DNA of 64,000 nt, from NCBI RefSeq assembly GCF_029919115.1, contig NZ_CP123990.1:5420501-5484500 (forward strand), written 5' to 3'. This DNA is from Variovorax paradoxus. Lineage in GTDB: Bacteria; Pseudomonadota; Gammaproteobacteria; Burkholderiales; Burkholderiaceae_C. A program made the translations under genes and the position numbers. The notes under the pieces were generated by a model, which saw only the letters and a list, made by a program, of their open reading frames with translations, was not told the DNA's origin and did no database searches. This document shows positions 56,509 through 64,000 of this stretch, piece after piece; the stretch's first letter is position 1, and each line of letters starts with the position of its first letter.

Positions 56509-58212
56509 CTAGCCCGAGGGTTCGGGACGTTCGGTGCGCACGAGCACGGCGCCCTTGGACAGCGGGCTCACGTTGCGCCGGTACTGCTGCAGCCAGCCAG
56601 TGTCGAAGGCGGGCGGCGGCGCCTGCCAGTCGGCGCGGCGCGCCTGCAGCTCCGCATCGGTCAATGCAATGTCGAGGCGGCGGGCGTCCAGGTCGATGGT
56701 GATCACGTCGCCATCGCGCACCAGCCCCAGCGGGCCGCCGAGAGCGGCTTCGGGCGAGACCTCGGCCACCACGAGCCCCTTGCAGACCAGGCCCGAAAGG
56801 TGCCCGTCGGTCAGGATCGCGACCTGGTCGCCCAGGCCCGCGCCGTCGATGGCGAACACCACGCGCGAGGCGCCGCCGCCCATCGCCGGGCCACCGCAGG
56901 CACCGGCGCCGCGCATCACGACGACCTGGCCCGGCACGATCTCGCCTTTTTTCATTGCGGCAATGGCGGCGTCCGAAGTCCAGAAGCACACCGCCGGACC
57001 GGTGAAGCTGCGCACCTTTCGTTCGACGATGCCGGTCTTGATGAGGCCAGACTCGGGCGCAAGATTGCCGCGCAGCAGCACGATGGCGGGCAGCGGGGCG
57101 ACCGGCCGAACGATGGGGCGAATCACCTCTGCGTCGGCAACTTCGGTACCCTGCAGGTTGTCGGCCACGGTGCCGCCCGTGACGGTGAGTGCGCTCGTGT
57201 CCAGCAACGGAGCAAGCTGCTTCATGAGCGCACGGCAACCGCCCGCCGCCTCGAAGGCTTCGATGCTGTGTTCGCCGATCGGCCGCACGCCGGCCAGCAC
57301 CGGCGTCGTCGGGCCCAGGCTTTCGAAAAGTCCATACACGTCGACACCGCATTCGCCTTCGGTCGACACCGCCTGCAGGTGCTTGGCGGTATTGAGCGAG
57401 CCGCCGATGGCCAGCACCGCGCGCACCGCATTGGCAAAGGCGCCGGGCGTGAGAATGTCGCGCGGCTTCAGGTCGTCCCACACCATCTGCACGATGCGCG
57501 TGCCGGCCGCGCGCACGTCGGCCATCATCTTCGGGCTCAGCGCGGCCACGGGTGCGCTGCCCGGCAAGGCCAGGCCGAGCGCTTCGCAGACGATGTGCAT
57601 CGAGTTGGCCGTGCCCAGGCCCGAGCACACACCCGGCCCGCGAATGGCCTCGCGGCTCATGCCCACGAGTTCTTCGACCGGAAGGTTGCCCGTGACCGCG
57701 TGCATCGCGCCGATGAACACTTCTTCGATGTCCATGTGCTTGCCGCGGTACTCGCCGCTGGGCTGGTAGCCGCAGGGCACGAGCAATGTGGGAATGTTGA
57801 GCCGCGCCGCCGCCATGAGCTGGCCCGGCACGGTCTTGTCGCACGAGGTGAGGCACACCATGCCGTCGAGCTGCGCGCCCTCCACGGCCACTTCGATGTC
57901 GTTGGTGACCAGGTCGCGCGCACCGAGCATGTAGGCACCGCGCGCGCCCGCGCCGGTGATGAAGTCGCTGGGCGCCGCGGTGCGGATCTCGAACGGCACG
58001 CCGCCGGCGGCGCGGATCGCGATCTTGATTTCTGCTGCCACCTTGTCGAGATGGCTGAAGCACGCGGCCAGTTCCGACGAACTGTTGACAATGGCGATCT
58101 TCGGCTTCTCGCAGTCTTCTTCCGGAATGCCGAGCGCGCGCCAGTGCGCATTGCGCACTGACCAAAGATAAGAGCCGCGCGGAAAGTTGCTGCGCAGGGG
58201 GCGGGTGGTCAT
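56509..58212 (-). CDS. IlvD/Edd-family dehydratase, sugar-acid type
   Basis: This 567-residue iron-sulfur dehydratase removes water from a 2,3-dihydroxy acid to give a 2-keto-3-deoxy acid. Probable cluster cysteines are visible in NSSSELAACFSHL, TSCDKTVPG and GVCSGLGTANSM. The first resembles the sugar-acid dehydratase subgroup more than biosynthetic IlvD, so a catabolic role is favoured. The start overlaps the stop of the small AcnX subunit (ATGA), so they are translated together. The substrate cannot be assigned. Confidence 0.88.
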   Translation of the reverse strand: MTTRPLRSNFPRGSYLWSVRNAHWRALGIPEEDCEKPKIAIVNSSSELAACFSHLDKVAAEIKIAIRAAGGVPFEIRTAAPSDFITGAGARGAYMLGARDLVTNDIEVAVEGAQLDGMVCLTSCDKTVPGQLMAAARLNIPTLLVPCGYQPSGEYRGKHMDIEEVFIGAMHAVTGNLPVEELVGMSREAIRGPGVCSGLGTANSMHIVCEALGLALPGSAPVAALSPKMMADVRAAGTRIVQMVWDDLKPRDILTPGAFANAVRAVLAIGGSLNTAKHLQAVSTEGECGVDVYGLFESLGPTTPVLAGVRPIGEHSIEAFEAAGGCRALMKQLAPLLDTSALTVTGGTVADNLQGTEVADAEVIRPIVRPVAPLPAIVLLRGNLAPESGLIKTGIVERKVRSFTGPAVCFWTSDAAIAAMKKGEIVPGQVVVMRGAGACGGPAMGGGASRVVFAIDGAGLGDQVAILTDGHLSGLVCKGLVVAEVSPEAALGGPLGLVRDGDVITIDLDARRLDIALTDAELQARRADWQAPPPAFDTGWLQQYRRNVSPLSKGAVLVRTERPEPSG

Positions 58213-58664
58213 GGGCGGTCTCCGGGTTTGTTCTTCTTGGTGATCTCGATCACGCCGCGGTCGGCGTCCACGCGCACCCAGTCCCCGGTCTCGATGCATT
58301 CGAGCGGGTCGCGCTCGAAGCCGGTCATCGAGGGCGAGTGCGTGACCACCGCGCCCAGCGCCATCTTGGTGGTCATCTCGTTGAACAGGAAGGCCGCGGG
58401 CGCGGAGTTCATGAGCCGCGTCATGTGGAACATGGCCGACCAGCCCGACGAGCCCTTGGCCCCCGGAAACACCAGCACCTTGCCCGCAAAGCTCTGGCCG
58501 CGCAGCTCGTGCCGCGTTTCGATGACGGTGCCGGTGCGCGGATCGATGCCGCCCCAGCCCGAGATGCGGTCGCGCGTGACGAGTGCCTCGCCTTCGGCCA
58601 CGCCGCCGACCACCTTGCGGCCGCGGATGACGAGCGTGGATGTGTTGTCTGCGATCGCGCTCAT
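58209..58664 (-). CDS. Aconitase-X small (swivel) subunit
   Basis: This 151-residue protein corresponds to the swivelling domain of aconitase-X enzymes (formerly DUF126). Characteristic parts include GEALVTRDRISGWGGIDP, the swivel-type GKVLVFPGAKGSSGWSAM and a DWVRVDADRGVIEI C-terminal strand. It acts with the large subunit encoded just upstream in the same transcript. The C-terminus is linked by 4-bp overlap to the dehydratase gene. Between the two AcnX genes is a 127-bp gap with a palindromic element. Confidence 0.85.
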   Translation of the reverse strand: MSAIADNTSTLVIRGRKVVGGVAEGEALVTRDRISGWGGIDPRTGTVIETRHELRGQSFAGKVLVFPGAKGSSGWSAMFHMTRLMNSAPAAFLFNEMTTKMALGAVVTHSPSMTGFERDPLECIETGDWVRVDADRGVIEITKKNKPGDRP

Positions 58665-58673
58665 GGTTTTGCT

Positions 58674-58770
58674 CCTTCCCCTTTCGGGGGAAGGTTGGGA
58701 TGGGGGCAGCCAGAGCGCTCGATGGATGCGCCGCATGCCCCCACCCCTGCCCTCCCCCGGAGGGGGAGGG
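58674..58770. repeat. Intergenic palindromic repeat element
   Basis: CCTTCCCC/GGGGAAGG (58674-58681/58687-58694) and CCCTCCCCC/GGGGGAGGG (58750-58758/58762-58770) form two hairpins. The sequences between them, GGTTGGGATGGGGGC and GCCCCCACCCCTGCC, are roughly complementary. The whole looks like a REP-type intergenic unit, common between genes in related bacteria. It separates the two AcnX subunit genes. Confidence 0.65.
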
Positions 58771-58791
58771 AGAAAGTCCGGAGAGCGAGCT

Positions 58792-60087
58792 TCATTGCAT
58801 GCCTCCATTCCACCGCCCGGTGCACGCCGCATCGATGCATTCCGCCGTGCTGCCGAACCACGCCTGCACGCCAAGAATGGCGGGCAGGTAGTGCGCCTGC
58901 TTGGCCGAGTCGAGCGCCACGGTCTTCGTGCCCTTGGGCACGGCGCGGCTCATGGCGGAGCAGCTGTCGGACATGATGATGCCGCCCGCGTCCTCGATGA
59001 TCTTGGTGTAGCCGTTGCGGTCGGCCAGCGACTTGATGGCGCGCGGGGTGAATATCCACAGCTCGCAATCCGGATGCACCTTGCGCCCTTCGATGAGCTG
59101 CGCGGCCTCCCAGATCTGCTCGATGGTGTAGTGTGGACAGCCGAGCATCACGTACTGCACCTCGGCTTCCTTGCCCGTCGCGTTGATCTTCTCGTAGGTC
59201 GCGCGGCGCTCGGCCTCGCCGTAGCGCAGCACCTCCACCGGCGCTCTTCCTGCGAGCGCCTGCTCCAGCGTGAGCGCCTCGGGCGTGACGCCCGCAATGT
59301 GGTACATCTCCACGCCGCCTGAAGACGATGCCGCCGCGCCGAAGTGCTTGAGCCGCGGCAGGTTGGGTACGCGGGCAATGCCGCGCCGGCTGTGCACCAC
59401 CGGCACGCGCTCCTGCACGTGCTCGCCGATGTAGTAGCCGAGCAAGCCCCAGTCCTGCACCGACTCGACTTCGACATCGAGCTCGACCACATGCGTGGCG
59501 CGGCGGTTCTCATCGAGGTGATAGCCCCAGTAGGGAATGCGGCCGGTGAGCATGGCCGCGCCGGTGCTTTCGCGCCCTTCGGTATTGGTGCGCGCGCCGA
59601 GCACCGAGTTGCAATACACCACGGCCGACGATTCCATCCACGCGCAGTGTTCGCCGCGCGTGGGGATGTTGCCCACTTGGTAGGGCGTGCAGGTGTTCAT
59701 GATCTGCGCGCCGAGGCCCGCCGCATGGCGCTCGCTCTTGTTGTAGAACTGAACGATCTCCTCGCTCACGCCCATGCGCTCGGGCTGGCCGGGATCGAAG
59801 CCCAGTTGCAGGTGGCTGGTGAACACCTTGAACTTCGGAATCTCGACGGTCTCCTGGCTGTCGAGGCTGAACTCGGAGAACACCGCATCCATGCCGCCGC
59901 CCTTGGCCAGCGCAAAGTCGCGCTGGAACGGCGTGGTCGAGGTGATGGTGGCGCAGACGTTGCGCGTCTCGACCAGCCGCTCGGCGCCCAGCGCCTCGCC
60001 GTAGCGCATCAAGAGGTCCATCGCCTTCTGCACGGCCGGTCCGTCCCGGCCGTCCATCATGGCTTTTTCTTCATCGCTCAGGTGCAT
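58792..60087 (-). CDS. Aconitase-X large catalytic subunit
   Basis: This 431-residue protein matches the catalytic part of aconitase-X (formerly DUF521). Members include cis-3-hydroxy-L-proline dehydratase and mevalonate-5-phosphate dehydratase. Conserved pieces seen are NTCTPYQVGNIPTRGEHCAW, YCNSVLGARTNTEG, MLGCPHYTIEQIWE and SDSCSAMSR, which contain the candidate iron-sulfur cysteines. Context with an IlvD-type dehydratase, FAD oxidoreductase and Bug receptors points to catabolism of a hydroxy acid rather than proline, as no pyrroline reductase is present. Substrate is unknown. Confidence 0.88.
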   Translation of the reverse strand: MHLSDEEKAMMDGRDGPAVQKAMDLLMRYGEALGAERLVETRNVCATITSTTPFQRDFALAKGGGMDAVFSEFSLDSQETVEIPKFKVFTSHLQLGFDPGQPERMGVSEEIVQFYNKSERHAAGLGAQIMNTCTPYQVGNIPTRGEHCAWMESSAVVYCNSVLGARTNTEGRESTGAAMLTGRIPYWGYHLDENRRATHVVELDVEVESVQDWGLLGYYIGEHVQERVPVVHSRRGIARVPNLPRLKHFGAAASSSGGVEMYHIAGVTPEALTLEQALAGRAPVEVLRYGEAERRATYEKINATGKEAEVQYVMLGCPHYTIEQIWEAAQLIEGRKVHPDCELWIFTPRAIKSLADRNGYTKIIEDAGGIIMSDSCSAMSRAVPKGTKTVALDSAKQAHYLPAILGVQAWFGSTAECIDAACTGRWNGGMQ

Positions 60088-60143
60088 GACCTGTGTCTCC
60101 GTTCTTGTGTTTGCAGTCGTGGGGTCGGCCCGCGCCGGGCCTG

Positions 60144-60992
60144 CTAACCCGGTGAAGGCGTGGGCGTGGGCACATGCCCGCCGATGTCGCGTGCAATGGT
60201 CAGCGCGATGTCATGCAGGCGCGGTGCCAGTTCGTTGCGCAGGCGCTCTTCGGTGAACACGAAGGCCGCGCCGCCGCCGTTGAGCGACATCACTTCACCG
60301 TCGGGCCCGATGAGGGGTACCGACACCGAATTGATCTCGCGGTGAAACTCGCCGAGCGAGAGGCAGTAACCCAGCCGACGCGCTTCGCCGATGGCGCGGG
60401 TCATGCCGGGTGCAATGCTGTCCCACTCTGGGCCGCGCAAGAGGCGCATCGAATCGATCAGCTGGTTGCGCTGCGCCTCCGGCAGCGCCGAGAGGTACGC
60501 CCGGCCCAGGGCCGAATTGGCCAGCGGCGCACGCGAGCCCACATCGAGCCTGGCCGAAAGCATCGACGAGCGCGGCCGGCAGGCCTCGATCAGCACCATC
60601 TCCATGCCGTCGCGTATGGCCAGGTAGACCGAGGCGCCCACCTCCTCTGCCATGGCCTGCATGCTGGGCCGCGCGGCGGCGCGCACGTCGAGGCTGCCCA
60701 GGAACACGCGCGACAGCGACACCACCCCGGGCCCAAGCATGAAGCGGTCGGCCACCTGCGCGGCCTTGAGCATGCCCATGGAGAGCAGCGTGGCGACGAG
60801 CCGATTGACGGTCGGCCGCGGAATGCCCGTCATGCGCGCGATGTCGGCATGGCCCAGCACGGGCCTGTCTTCGCTGAAGCAGCGCAGCACCGAGATGCCG
60901 CGCTCCAGCGCGCTCACGGTGTCGGAGCGGTCGCCGCGCGCATCGGCGGCTTCCGATGCGGAAAAAGAGGTGTCGTTTTTTTCAGTGGACAT
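60144..60992 (-). CDS. IclR-family transcriptional regulator
   Basis: The 282-residue regulator has an N-terminal winged helix (ALERGISVLRCF, then GIPRPTVNRLVATL) and a C-terminal effector-binding domain containing GASVYLAIRDGMEMVLIEACR, SALGRAYLSALP and the AAFVF segment. The ATG at 60992 gives the usual short leader before the DNA-binding domain; the frame extends to 61061. It is placed between the AcnX genes and the FAD oxidoreductase and probably controls the island in response to the substrate. Confidence 0.92.
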   Translation of the reverse strand: MSTEKNDTSFSASEAADARGDRSDTVSALERGISVLRCFSEDRPVLGHADIARMTGIPRPTVNRLVATLLSMGMLKAAQVADRFMLGPGVVSLSRVFLGSLDVRAAARPSMQAMAEEVGASVYLAIRDGMEMVLIEACRPRSSMLSARLDVGSRAPLANSALGRAYLSALPEAQRNQLIDSMRLLRGPEWDSIAPGMTRAIGEARRLGYCLSLGEFHREINSVSVPLIGPDGEVMSLNGGGAAFVFTEERLRNELAPRLHDIALTIARDIGGHVPTPTPSPG

Positions 60993-61071
60993 GGAAGAAC
61001 CCGTTGCAAGACTCAAGACTCTGCAATGTAGAGGCTCGCGAGAGAAGTCGGTCGGGCTCATGGCAAGTCAT

Positions 61072-62532
61072 TCAGACGCCGGCTTCGGCCGCAGCCGCTG
61101 CCGCCGGCGCATGCGCGCCCTGCCCGGCACCGGCGCGCAGGTACACGCCCTGCGCGAGCAGCGCCGACTGCAGCGCGCCCACATCGACAAGGCGCGGCTC
61201 GATGCCGCCCTGCGAGGCCAGCGCCGCCGCCACGCCGGCCGCCTGCCCGGTGATCCAGCACTGCGGAATCTCGCGCATGAAGCCGTGCGAGTTGCGGTCG
61301 CAGGAGATGTGGCGCCCGCAGGCCAGCAGTCCGTCGAGCTGCTGCGGCACCAGCGCGCCGTAGGGAATGGAGATGTTCGGAAACTTGGGCGACACCGCGG
61401 GCGTCACGCCCACTTCGTCGGCCAGCGCCACGCCGTCGGGCCACTGGCTGCGCAGCACGGCGCCCACACCGGTGAGGCGCCGCGCATGGCGCACGCCGAT
61501 CTGCGGCGCGCTGAGCATCAGGTAGGCATCCTCGAAGCCCGGTGCATGCGCCTTGAAGTAGTCCAGGTGCGCGGCCATGGCGCGGTGCGAGCGCACCTCC
61601 ACGGCCGTGAGGTCGTCCACATCCAGCGCCGAGTAGCCCGACTGGCGCGGCCCCATGAACAGCGCCACGTCGTTGCGCCACGAGACAAACGGCCGCTCGA
61701 ACAGGCCGCACACTTCGCGCCCGCGTGCCATGAAGGCGGTGAACGCCTCGGGCTGGCCGGCCTTGAATTCGATCCAGCGGTTCATGTCCACGCCGCCGAA
61801 GAGCCACGAGGTGTTCATGCAGTGGTGCACGTCGGCTTCCTCGATGTCGTTCACGTAGGCGGCACCGGCACGCGCGAACAGGTCACCGTCGCCGGTGGCG
61901 TCGACCACCACGTCGGCCATGATGGCCATGCGGCCTTCCTTGCTCTCGAAGACCACGCCCTTCACGGCGCCGTCCTGCACGATGGGAATGGCGGCCCAGG
62001 AGTGGTAGATGAGCTTGACCTTGCGTTCCAGCACGATCTCTTGCGAGAGCAGCTTGAGCCGCTCGGGGTCGATGGTGGGCGACCACGTGACCACGCCGTG
62101 ATAGGCGGCCGTGCGCTGCGACCAGTGCGCGGCCTTGGCCGCGTCCTGCGAGCCCCAGTCTTCGCGCGCGGGGCCGGCAATGGCGTCGGCCGGCAGGCGA
62201 TCGAACAGTTCCTCGGCAAAGCCGCGGATCACCAGCTTGCCCTCCCAGTCGGTCATGCGGTCGATCCAGATCACGAGGCCGCCGGTGGAAAGGCCGCCCA
62301 GATGGTTGTAGCGCTCGAGCAGCGCCACGTCGGCGCCGGCACGCGCGGCAGCCGCGGCGGCCGCAGTGCCCGAAGGCCCGCCGCCCACCACCAGCACGCC
62401 GCAGCGGTGATAGACCGGAATGTTCTTGCCGGGCTCTGCCCAGGTGCCGTGGTCAGGACGCTTGACGCGGCTGTCGCGGTCGAAGATGTCGGAGCTGAGG
62501 ATGCGCTCGTCGGTGCGGACGACAGTTTTCAT
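61072..62532 (-). CDS. FAD-dependent oxidoreductase
   Basis: This 486-residue protein has an N-terminal dinucleotide-binding GVLVVGGGPSGTAAAAAAAR near residue 48 and a further ADVVVDATGDGDLFARAGA segment. This is the pattern of the FAD_oxidored (PF12831-like) family, which includes many uncharacterised dehydrogenases in sugar- and organic-acid operons. The ATG at 62532 starts the protein; a further 15 codons are open upstream. It is the first gene of the minus-strand run, divergent from two Bug receptors. Substrate is unknown. Confidence 0.82.
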   Translation of the reverse strand: MKTVVRTDERILSSDIFDRDSRVKRPDHGTWAEPGKNIPVYHRCGVLVVGGGPSGTAAAAAAARAGADVALLERYNHLGGLSTGGLVIWIDRMTDWEGKLVIRGFAEELFDRLPADAIAGPAREDWGSQDAAKAAHWSQRTAAYHGVVTWSPTIDPERLKLLSQEIVLERKVKLIYHSWAAIPIVQDGAVKGVVFESKEGRMAIMADVVVDATGDGDLFARAGAAYVNDIEEADVHHCMNTSWLFGGVDMNRWIEFKAGQPEAFTAFMARGREVCGLFERPFVSWRNDVALFMGPRQSGYSALDVDDLTAVEVRSHRAMAAHLDYFKAHAPGFEDAYLMLSAPQIGVRHARRLTGVGAVLRSQWPDGVALADEVGVTPAVSPKFPNISIPYGALVPQQLDGLLACGRHISCDRNSHGFMREIPQCWITGQAAGVAAALASQGGIEPRLVDVGALQSALLAQGVYLRAGAGQGAHAPAAAAAAEAGV

Positions 62533-62699
62533 GGATGATTGGCTTGGATGGGCTGTTTCGTCGTATTTTGATTTCAATGTTCATTTTGTCAAATACAAAA
62601 GCTCTGAAAATGCTCTACTTCGGGGTTTTCCCTAGATTGTGTGGATTTTTATGGATTTCTAAATCAATATAAGAAGAACATTCATAAACGGAGACATCG
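62533..62699. promoter_or_regulatory. AT-rich divergent promoter region of the catabolic island
   Basis: This 167-bp gap separates the FAD oxidoreductase from the divergent Bug receptor and is strongly AT-rich compared with both genes, as expected for two promoters. AATGTTC (62576-62582) and GAACATT (62676-62682) are exact inverted copies and could be half-sites for the nearby IclR regulator, though 7-bp matches carry little weight. Confidence 0.45.
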
Positions 62700-63698
62700 A
62701 TGAAAGAACCTCGCGGCACTCGCCGTGCGTTCGGCGCAGCGCTCGGCGCTGCGGCCCTCCTGGGCTTGGCGCCCATGGCATTCGCGCAAGACTTTCCGGT
62801 GCGCGGCGGCAAGCCGATACGCATCGTGGTGGGCTTTACCGCCGGCGGCGGCACCGACGCGCAGGCGCGCATCGTGGCGCAGAAGCTCGGCGAGGTGCTG
62901 GGCACCGGCGTGATCGTCGACAACAAGCCCGGCGCCAGCACCATGCTCGCCGCAAGCGAAGTGGCGCGCGCGCTGCCCGACGGCTACACGCTCCTCTACG
63001 CGCCCTCTTCGACCATGGCGCAGAACCCGCACACCTTCTCGCAGGTGCCCTACGACCCGTTCAAGGACTTCACCGCCGTTTCGATGGGCGGCCGCGGCCC
63101 GCTGGTGCTCTCGGTGAGCACCACCGTGCCGGCCGCCAACGTGAAGGAGCTCATCGCCTACGTGAAGGCCAACCCGGGCAAGGTGAGCTACGCCTCCTTT
63201 GGCGCGGGCACTTCGTCGCACATCTACGGCGAGGCCTTCGTGAAGAAGGCCGGCATCGATGCGGTGCACATCCCCTACAAGGGCGGCTCGGACGCGGCCA
63301 AGGACCTGATCGGCGGCCGCGTCCAGTACATGTTCGATTCGGCCTCCTCGGCACTCATCACATCGGGCACCGGCAAGGTGAAGATCCTGGCGATTGCCGC
63401 CAACGCGCGCATTGCTGCCCTGCCCGACGTGCCCACCTTCGCCGAGCAAGGCGTGACAGGGCTCGACCTGCCGAGCTGGCTCGGCTTCTACGGCCCCGCG
63501 CACATGCCGGCGCCGGTGGTTGCCAGGCTCAATTCGGCGCTCACGCAGGTGCTGGCAATGCCGCAGGTGCGCGACTTCTACCGCTCGGGCGGCTACGAGG
63601 CGGGTGCCTCCACGCCGGAGGAATTTGCAAGCGTCACGCGCTCGAGCTACGAGCGTTGGGGCGCGATGGTGCAGCAGGTGGGGTTGGCCAGGCAATGA
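62700..63698 (+). CDS. Bug-type tripartite tricarboxylate receptor
   Basis: This 332-residue periplasmic organic-acid receptor has a signal peptide ending near LAPMAFAQ, then GKPIRIVVGFTAGGGTDAQARIVAQ and VIVDNKPGAS, the conserved ligand-contact strands of the Bug family. The tail contains the VPTFAEQGVTGLD and LGFYGPAHMPAPVVARLN segments usual for the family. No TctA/TctB permease genes are seen in the window. It overlaps the next receptor gene by ATGA and is divergent from the FAD oxidoreductase. Confidence 0.92.
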   Translation: MKEPRGTRRAFGAALGAAALLGLAPMAFAQDFPVRGGKPIRIVVGFTAGGGTDAQARIVAQKLGEVLGTGVIVDNKPGASTMLAASEVARALPDGYTLLYAPSSTMAQNPHTFSQVPYDPFKDFTAVSMGGRGPLVLSVSTTVPAANVKELIAYVKANPGKVSYASFGAGTSSHIYGEAFVKKAGIDAVHIPYKGGSDAAKDLIGGRVQYMFDSASSALITSGTGKVKILAIAANARIAALPDVPTFAEQGVTGLDLPSWLGFYGPAHMPAPVVARLNSALTQVLAMPQVRDFYRSGGYEAGASTPEEFASVTRSSYERWGAMVQQVGLARQ

Positions 63699-64000
63699 AT
63701 CGCTTGCCCATGTTCATCCGCCTGTTCAACCGCCGCCGCATGGCCGCGTTCATCGGCGTCGGCTTCGCACTTGGCGCAATCGCAGTGCCGGCCGGCGTGC
63801 TCGCAGCCGAGCCCGCCGCCTTCCCTGAGAAGGGCCGCAGCATCCGCATCGTGCTCGGCTTGGCGGCGGGTGGCGCCTCCGACGCGCAAGCGCGCTTTGT
63901 CGCCAACAAGCTCGGCGAGGTGCTGCAGACGCCGGTCATCGTCGAGAACCGGCCGGGCGCGAGCTTCATCCTGGCCACCGAGGAAGTGATTCGCGCTGCG
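63695..64000 (+). CDS. Bug-type tripartite tricarboxylate receptor (3' partial)
   Basis: The first 102 codons are present and the gene runs off the window. The N-terminus has a signal-anchor-like hydrophobic stretch ending near GVLAAEP, followed by SIRIVLGLAAGGASDAQARF and VIVENRPGASF. It is a second receptor of the same family, coupled to the first by ATGA overlap, so the pair probably binds related ligands. Confidence 0.88.
   Translation, partial: MNRLPMFIRLFNRRRMAAFIGVGFALGAIAVPAGVLAAEPAAFPEKGRSIRIVLGLAAGGASDAQARFVANKLGEVLQTPVIVENRPGASFILATEEVIRAA

Overview
The window looks like chromosomal DNA of a high-GC betaproteobacterium of the Comamonadaceae, most likely Variovorax or a close relative. 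This is inferred from gene content: several Bug-type tripartite tricarboxylate receptors, a LexA-controlled imuA-imuB-dnaE2 cassette, a Gram-negative porin and class-specific tRNA and house-keeping genes. No ribosomal RNA, phage, insertion sequence or CRISPR array is visible.

Layout. 1-11966 is mostly house-keeping: a truncated solute-binding protein, a small lipoprotein, an M1-family aminopeptidase lipoprotein, a ketopantoate reductase-like gene coupled to alaS, a diiron ferritin-like protein, small hypothetical genes, tRNA-Gly(CCC) and an acyl-CoA dehydrogenase. 12008-13700 holds two methyltransferases pointing away from the next block. 14411-44011 is one uninterrupted co-directional array of about 29.6 kb with no internal gap over about 60 bp. 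It starts with a hybrid NRPS/PKS line (truncated C-like, A, PCP, KS, AT, ACP, aminotransferase; then C, A, PCP, C, PCP), a Sfp-type phosphopantetheinyl transferase and two alpha/beta-hydrolase-fold proteins. It runs directly into a Wzx/Wzy-type exopolysaccharide locus: export lipoprotein, BY-kinase/copolymerase, priming sugar transferase, GDP-fucose synthase (frameshifted as read), polymerase, three glycosyltransferases, a glycosidase-like secreted protein, flippase, LuxR-type response regulator and ManC. The continuous gene order suggests that a small beta-amino-acid-containing acyl-peptide is made together with, and perhaps attached to, a surface polysaccharide. This is the strongest candidate for an undescribed system here.

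44072-53064 carries an SOS mutagenesis locus: imuA-imuB-dnaE2 plus a downstream PD-(D/E)XK-like nuclease candidate on the minus strand, and a 70-residue gene on the plus strand. Perfect CTGT-N8-ACAG LexA boxes sit upstream of imuA and of the small gene. 53239-64000 is a catabolic island: aldo/keto reductase, Bug receptor (frameshifted as read), porin, IlvD/Edd-type dehydratase, both subunits of an aconitase-X enzyme, IclR regulator, FAD oxidoreductase, and divergently two further Bug receptors, the last cut by the window end. It probably takes up and dehydrates a hydroxy- or sugar-acid whose identity cannot be read from sequence.

A quality warning: two unrelated genes (33619-34663 and 54209-55247) are each broken by an exact tandem duplication of the same length, 67 bp. 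This points to an assembly join artefact rather than to two real pseudogenes.
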